Assembly (NCBI RefSeq): GCF_000384475.1 | Contig: NZ_ARWB01000001.1 | Coordinates: 1,592,176 to 1,656,175, forward strand | Source: Methylopila sp. M107 | GTDB taxonomy: Bacteria > Pseudomonadota > Alphaproteobacteria > Rhizobiales > Methylopilaceae | Direction: 5' to 3' | Length of the DNA: 64,000 bases | In this document: piece by piece, positions 60,270 to 64,000 of the stretch | Layout: every line of letters begins with the position of its first letter | Position numbering within the stretch: the first letter of the stretch is position 1 | Position numbers and translations under genes: made by a program | The notes under the pieces: model-generated | Told to the model about the DNA's origin: nothing | The model's database searches: none | The model's input: only the letters and a program-made list of their open reading frames with translations

Positions 60270-62519
60270 TCAGGCGGCGGGAACGGGTTCGGCGGAGACG
60301 GTCGTCGGCGGGGTTTGGCTCGCAGTCTGGAACCAGAGGCGGACCAGCGCGCCGCGCCCGCCGGTCGCGACGGCGGGCGAATCCAGCAGTTCGACGCCGC
60401 CGCCATGCTCTTCCATGATCTTGCCCACGATCGCCAAGCCGAGCCCCGTGCCCTTCTCGCGGGTCGTCATATAGGGCTCTAAAAGCCTTTGTCGGTTCTC
60501 CGTCGGCAGGCCCATGCCATTGTCGACCACGTCGATCACGGCGCGGTCGCCGTCCTGCCGGACGGTGACGTCGATGCGGCCGGCGCCGGGCGTGTTTTCC
60601 TCAACCGCCTGAACCGATTCGGTGGCGTTCTTTACGATGTTGGTGACGGCCTGCGAGATCAGCCGGCGGTCGAAGCGCGCCGGCAGCGGCTGCTCGCAGC
60701 CGTGCGCCTCGATGCGGATTTCCGGATAGCCGACCCGCATCATGAAGACGCCCTGCTTCACGATCTTGGCGAGGTCGTCCTGTTCGATCGTCGGCTTCGG
60801 CATGCGCGCGAAGGATGAGAACTCGTCGACCATGCGCTTAATGTCGTCGACCTGCCGGATGATCGTGTCCGTGCACTGGTCGAAGATCTCGCGCTCTTCG
60901 GTGATGACCTTGCCGTATTTGCGGCGGATGCGCTCCGCCGAAAGCTGGATCGGGGTCAGCGGGTTCTTGATCTCATGCGCGATGCGGCGCGCGACGTCGG
61001 CCCAGGCCGAGGTGCGCTGCGCCGAGACGAGTTCGGTGATGTCGTCGATGGTGACGACGTAGCCGTGCTCGTCTGCGGCCGACGTCTCGGTGGTGAAGCG
61101 GACGTTGAGGTTCCGCTCGCGCCCGTTCCTGAGAATCGTCACCTGCCCCTGCACGAGCCGCTGCGACCGGCCAAGCGCCGCGTCGATCAGCGGCGCGAAT
61201 TCGGGAACCGCCTCGCGCAGCGGCTTTCCAAGCAGGTCCTCCTCCGGCGCGCTCAGCAGGCGTTCAGCGCCGCGGTTCATGAGCGTGACGCCGCCGGAAA
61301 AATCGATGCCGATGACGCCCGCGCTCACCCCCGCCAGCATCGCCTCGGTGAATCGGCGGCGCGAGTCCATCTGCTCGGCCGCCTCGACCAGCTTGTTGCG
61401 CTGGCTGCGGAGTTCAGAGGTCATCTTGTTGAAGGTCTCGCCCAGCGCGCCGAGGTCGCCGTCGGTCTTCTTGCCGAGCGGCACCTGGACGTAGAGGTCG
61501 CCCTGGCTGACCTGGTCGGCGGCGGTGATCAGCCGCCGGATCGGCGAGACCAGCCGGTTGGCGAAAGCGAGGCCGATCCAGATCGCCGCGAGCAGCAGCG
61601 ACAGCGACAGCAGCACGTAGAGCAGCGCGAAGGTGGCCTGGATGCGCGGCCGGCGAGTCGTCAGCGCGTCGTATTCCTCGGAGCCCTGCTCGACGAGCTG
61701 CATATAGGCGTTCGCCTGCGGATCGACGGGTCGCGCGACGAACAGCGCGAGGTCGTCATAGCCAGCAAGCTTCAGAATCGCGCCGATCGCGTTCTGCTTG
61801 CCGGGCGCGAGCAGGATCGGCTCGTCGGTCGGCGCGCTCTCGATGTCCGGCGCCGGGGGCTTCGGGAAGTCGCGCCCGATATTGATCTTCGCGCGCTCGA
61901 CCAGCTCCATGTTGCTCGGCCTGATGAGCTGCGCCTCGGGCAGGCCGCGGATCGTCGCCTGCGCGGTGAGAAATTCCGCAAACCGCGTCCGGTCCCGGTC
62001 GAACATCGGGCGCGCGCGGTTGACGTCGTTCGCCATTGCGAGGATTTCGCCGCGGATCGAGCGGGCGTGTTCGTTGAGATAGGCGCGGGCGACGACGCGC
62101 GAATTGTCGACGATCTGGCGCACGCGGGTCGAAAAGAAGCTGTCAAACCCCTGGTCGAGCGTCACGAGCGAAAACACCGCGAGCAACGCGGCCGGCGCCA
62201 CCGCCACGATCGAGAACAGCGCCACAAGCCGCCCATGGAGCTGCGAGCCCGCCTGCGCGCGCCAGCGCGCCATCACGAAGCCGCGAATCTCCCAGACGAT
62301 GATCAGCACCAGCAGCGCGACGAAGGCGGCGTTGACGTAGACCGCGATCAGCGTCGCGTCCTGCGTCGGCTCGATGTCCATCCGTCCGGTCAGAATCACA
62401 AAAGTCACGACGGCCGAGATCAGCGCAGCGAGCACCGCGAGCGGGCCGACGACGCCGGGCCCGCGCCTGTCCCGGCGCGGACCGGCGTCTTGCTGGATGC
62501 TGATCGATTCCGAGGACAA
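60270..62519 (-). CDS. ntrY: Sensor histidine kinase NtrY
   Basis: A membrane sensor kinase paired with NtrX, linked to nitrogen, redox and envelope signals in alphaproteobacteria. The 749-residue protein has an N-terminal membrane region of several helices, a ~180-residue extracytoplasmic part, HAMP (ANRLVSPIRRLITAADQVSQG), PAS (about 380-490), HisKA with RRIAHEIKNPLTPIQLSAERI, and HATPase_c with NIVKNATESVQ and EKGTGLGLAIVGKIMEEHGG. The only in-frame start upstream of the first helix is TTG at 62519. NtrB and NtrC genes, which usually precede it, are not adjacent. Confidence 0.95.
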   Translation of the reverse strand: MSSESISIQQDAGPRRDRRGPGVVGPLAVLAALISAVVTFVILTGRMDIEPTQDATLIAVYVNAAFVALLVLIIVWEIRGFVMARWRAQAGSQLHGRLVALFSIVAVAPAALLAVFSLVTLDQGFDSFFSTRVRQIVDNSRVVARAYLNEHARSIRGEILAMANDVNRARPMFDRDRTRFAEFLTAQATIRGLPEAQLIRPSNMELVERAKINIGRDFPKPPAPDIESAPTDEPILLAPGKQNAIGAILKLAGYDDLALFVARPVDPQANAYMQLVEQGSEEYDALTTRRPRIQATFALLYVLLSLSLLLAAIWIGLAFANRLVSPIRRLITAADQVSQGDLYVQVPLGKKTDGDLGALGETFNKMTSELRSQRNKLVEAAEQMDSRRRFTEAMLAGVSAGVIGIDFSGGVTLMNRGAERLLSAPEEDLLGKPLREAVPEFAPLIDAALGRSQRLVQGQVTILRNGRERNLNVRFTTETSAADEHGYVVTIDDITELVSAQRTSAWADVARRIAHEIKNPLTPIQLSAERIRRKYGKVITEEREIFDQCTDTIIRQVDDIKRMVDEFSSFARMPKPTIEQDDLAKIVKQGVFMMRVGYPEIRIEAHGCEQPLPARFDRRLISQAVTNIVKNATESVQAVEENTPGAGRIDVTVRQDGDRAVIDVVDNGMGLPTENRQRLLEPYMTTREKGTGLGLAIVGKIMEEHGGGVELLDSPAVATGGRGALVRLWFQTASQTPPTTVSAEPVPAA

Positions 62520-62884
62520 TAGGCGACCCGATGCGTGGCGGCGTCAGCCAGAGGACGCCAATGCGAACGCCGCGGACGGCCCCATCAGGAGCCCGCGGCG
62601 CGCTGCTGTTCGTGATGCAGCTGTACCACACTGTTGTCGAAATGCGACAACTTCTTGGCGGGTGCGGCAGATAAGCCGCTCCACTGAGGCCGGTATCGAA
62701 ATCGGGGTCAGCGGCTTTCGGGAAGGCGGAGATCCGCCGTCCCAAACTGCGACGCCGCGCTGTTAGCGGCGTCGCAGGTGTCCTCACATGCGCGACGCAG
62801 GACTACGCGGCGATAGGCGAACGACTTCAGGGCCGCAATCGCCAAAGGCTCTGTGGGTTGACCGAACTCAGCGCTTCATGCGCC
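62520..62884. other. Intergenic region with three hairpins upstream of ntrY
   Basis: 365 bp with no accepted gene. It holds GTTGTCG-N5-CGACAAC (62633-62651), GGCGGA-GA-TCCGCC (62725-62738) and a perfect 12-bp stem CTGCGACGCCGC / GCGGCGTCGCAG (62747-62777). The last is followed on the minus strand by TTTGGG and may terminate the ankyrin gene. The first, about 114 bp upstream of ntrY, may be an operator. Confidence 0.5.
62747..62777 (-). terminator. Strong hairpin after the ankyrin-repeat gene
   Basis: A 12-bp perfect stem with a 7-nt loop and three U residues following on the minus strand. It lies 107 bp beyond the stop at 62885. Confidence 0.5.
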
Positions 62885-64000
62885 TCACAAGCGTCCGATG
62901 ATCGGCGAAGCGGCGAGACTGGGATTGGCGAGCGCCAGATCCTTGGCAGTGCGGCCCTCATTGTCCTTCATGCCCGTCTTTGCGCCAGACCGAAGCAGAA
63001 ACTGGATCGCCTCGACATCGTAGCCCTCGGCCGCATAGTGCATCAGTGGCGTTCTGCCGTCCGAGCCGCGTGCGTTGACATTCAGCTGCTGGTTTTCGGA
63101 GAACAAGGCGTGGAGCACCTGCTTGGGCTGGCGAGCCGCGGCGGCAAGCGTCAGGACAGTATCTCCGTCCTTCGTCTTCTTGAACGGGCTAACCTTATAC
63201 TTCTTAAGTAGAAGCAGCACGTTTTGGGGACCATTCTGGTCGGGTCTGTTGTTGTCGAGGGCGAACATGAGGGCGTTCATCCCGTCATTGTTGACCGCTT
63301 GCTTGCGGGCGCCGGCCTTGTCGAGCAAAGCGTACAGATCAGGTCCGAACACCGTCGCCTTGCCGGCATTGATGAAGGCGGTGTTGCCGTCGTTATCAAC
63401 TGCGTTCACGTCTTGGCCCATCGCGATCAACTGGCTGGCGACCTCCGCACTGTTCGCTCCCGAACGCACCAAGGCGGTTGCGCCATTGGCGTCGACCCCA
63501 TCAGGCTTCAGCCCCTGATCGAGCAACCATTTGAACACCTTGCCGCTGGGATTATTTTCCGAGGCCAGCATGACGGCGTTGAGACCGTCCTTGTCAGTAC
63601 GTCTGATGTCGCTCTTGCTGGCCAGGAACACTACGACGTCATAAATCGGGTTACGCCAAGCGGCGTCGAGAAAAGCGTCCCGACCAAAACTGTTCAATTC
63701 GGAGTATTGCAGGCCGACGCTGTTGAGATATTCGAGCACATGGACATAGCGTGTCCGCATCGCCGCCTCGTGGATCGCGGTGCGGCCGTTTGAATCCTTC
63801 TGGCGAATATTGATACCGGCGTCGACCAACAGGCGGAAGACTTGCAGGTCGGGCTGCTGCCGGGTCGCGTGAGCGAAGGCGTTACGGCCGGACGAGTCAA
63901 GGAGATGGATATTCACGCCAGGCCGCGACATCACCAACCTGACGGCGTCGGGCGTTCCGCCTTTCGTGACCCAGAAAATAGCCTCCCTTTCCTCTTTCAA
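62885..64000 (-). CDS. Ankyrin-repeat protein (5' end missing)
   Basis: At least 371 residues of tandem ~33-residue ankyrin-type repeats (for example DSSGRNAFAHATRQ, DSNGRTAIHEAAMR, DKDGLNAVMLASEN, GSDGRTPLMHYAAEGYDVEA, DNEGRTAKDLALAN), ending SLAASPIIGRL. The frame continues past the last base of the window, so the N-terminus and any enzymatic or export domain are unseen. Codon use is less GC-biased in places than in neighbours. Ankyrin repeats mediate protein contacts. The role and cellular location are unknown. Confidence 0.85.
   Translation of the reverse strand: MKEEREAIFWVTKGGTPDAVRLVMSRPGVNIHLLDSSGRNAFAHATRQQPDLQVFRLLVDAGINIRQKDSNGRTAIHEAAMRTRYVHVLEYLNSVGLQYSELNSFGRDAFLDAAWRNPIYDVVVFLASKSDIRRTDKDGLNAVMLASENNPSGKVFKWLLDQGLKPDGVDANGATALVRSGANSAEVASQLIAMGQDVNAVDNDGNTAFINAGKATVFGPDLYALLDKAGARKQAVNNDGMNALMFALDNNRPDQNGPQNVLLLLKKYKVSPFKKTKDGDTVLTLAAAARQPKQVLHALFSENQQLNVNARGSDGRTPLMHYAAEGYDVEAIQFLLRSGAKTGMKDNEGRTAKDLALANPSLAASPIIGRL

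Noticed and set aside
62520-62884. Coding gene in the ntrY upstream region
   Set aside because: Short frames on both strands lack ribosome sites and cut across three hairpins.

Overview
The window is a high-GC chromosomal segment of an alphaproteobacterium, most likely order Hyphomicrobiales (Rhizobiales). The evidence is gene order. A 14-subunit complex I operon (nuoA to nuoN) is followed by birA and rnj. Behind nuoA lie tRNA-Asp, tRNA-Val, hupB, lon, clpX, clpP, tig and tRNA-Leu, then nnr, glnB-glnA and ntrY-ntrX-dat-hfq-hflX. These blocks are conserved neighbours in that order of bacteria. The genus cannot be read from the sequence.

Layout. 1-5.7 kb: the 3' end of uvrA, a coupled pair encoding a membrane GH108 muramidase and a legumain-like protease, two tiny DUF1127-type genes each with its own terminator, trmFO and a DUF3253 gene. 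5.9-12.8 kb: kup, a YdcF-type envelope protein, an acyltransferase, a GH25 lipoprotein, a small exported protein and mgtE. 13-17.3 kb: tRNA-Leu(GAG), a stand-alone fliN, lipB, DUF1467, methylmalonyl-CoA epimerase, a Tat-exported agmatine-deiminase-like enzyme and a toxin-antitoxin pair. 17.3-38.2 kb, all on the minus strand: rnj, birA and the complete nuo operon. 38.5-40.6 kb: two exported proteins of unknown role. 40.8-48.9 kb: tRNAs, hupB and the proteostasis cluster lon/clpX/clpP/tig. 49-53 kb: NAD(P)HX repair and nitrogen assimilation (glnB-glnA) behind a clear sigma-54 promoter. 53-55.9 kb: a candidate structured RNA, a GMC dehydrogenase with a small Tat subunit and a small exported protein. 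56-62.5 kb: hflX, hfq, a D-amino-acid aminotransferase and the NtrYX two-component system. 62.9 kb to the end: a truncated ankyrin-repeat gene.

Most genes are ordinary housekeeping genes. Two features stand out. First, the nuo operon carries five extra genes at canonical subunit junctions: a GFA-fold protein, a small exported protein, two related coiled-coil proteins and a two-helix membrane protein. Most are joined to nuo genes by 1-4 nt or 8 nt stop/start overlaps, which suggests translational coupling. Its NuoL also has a 15-histidine loop. Second, at least six families of long imperfect palindromes (about 90-165 bp) fill intergenic spaces, including five gaps inside the nuo-birA-rnj transcription unit, where they would form very large mRNA hairpins.
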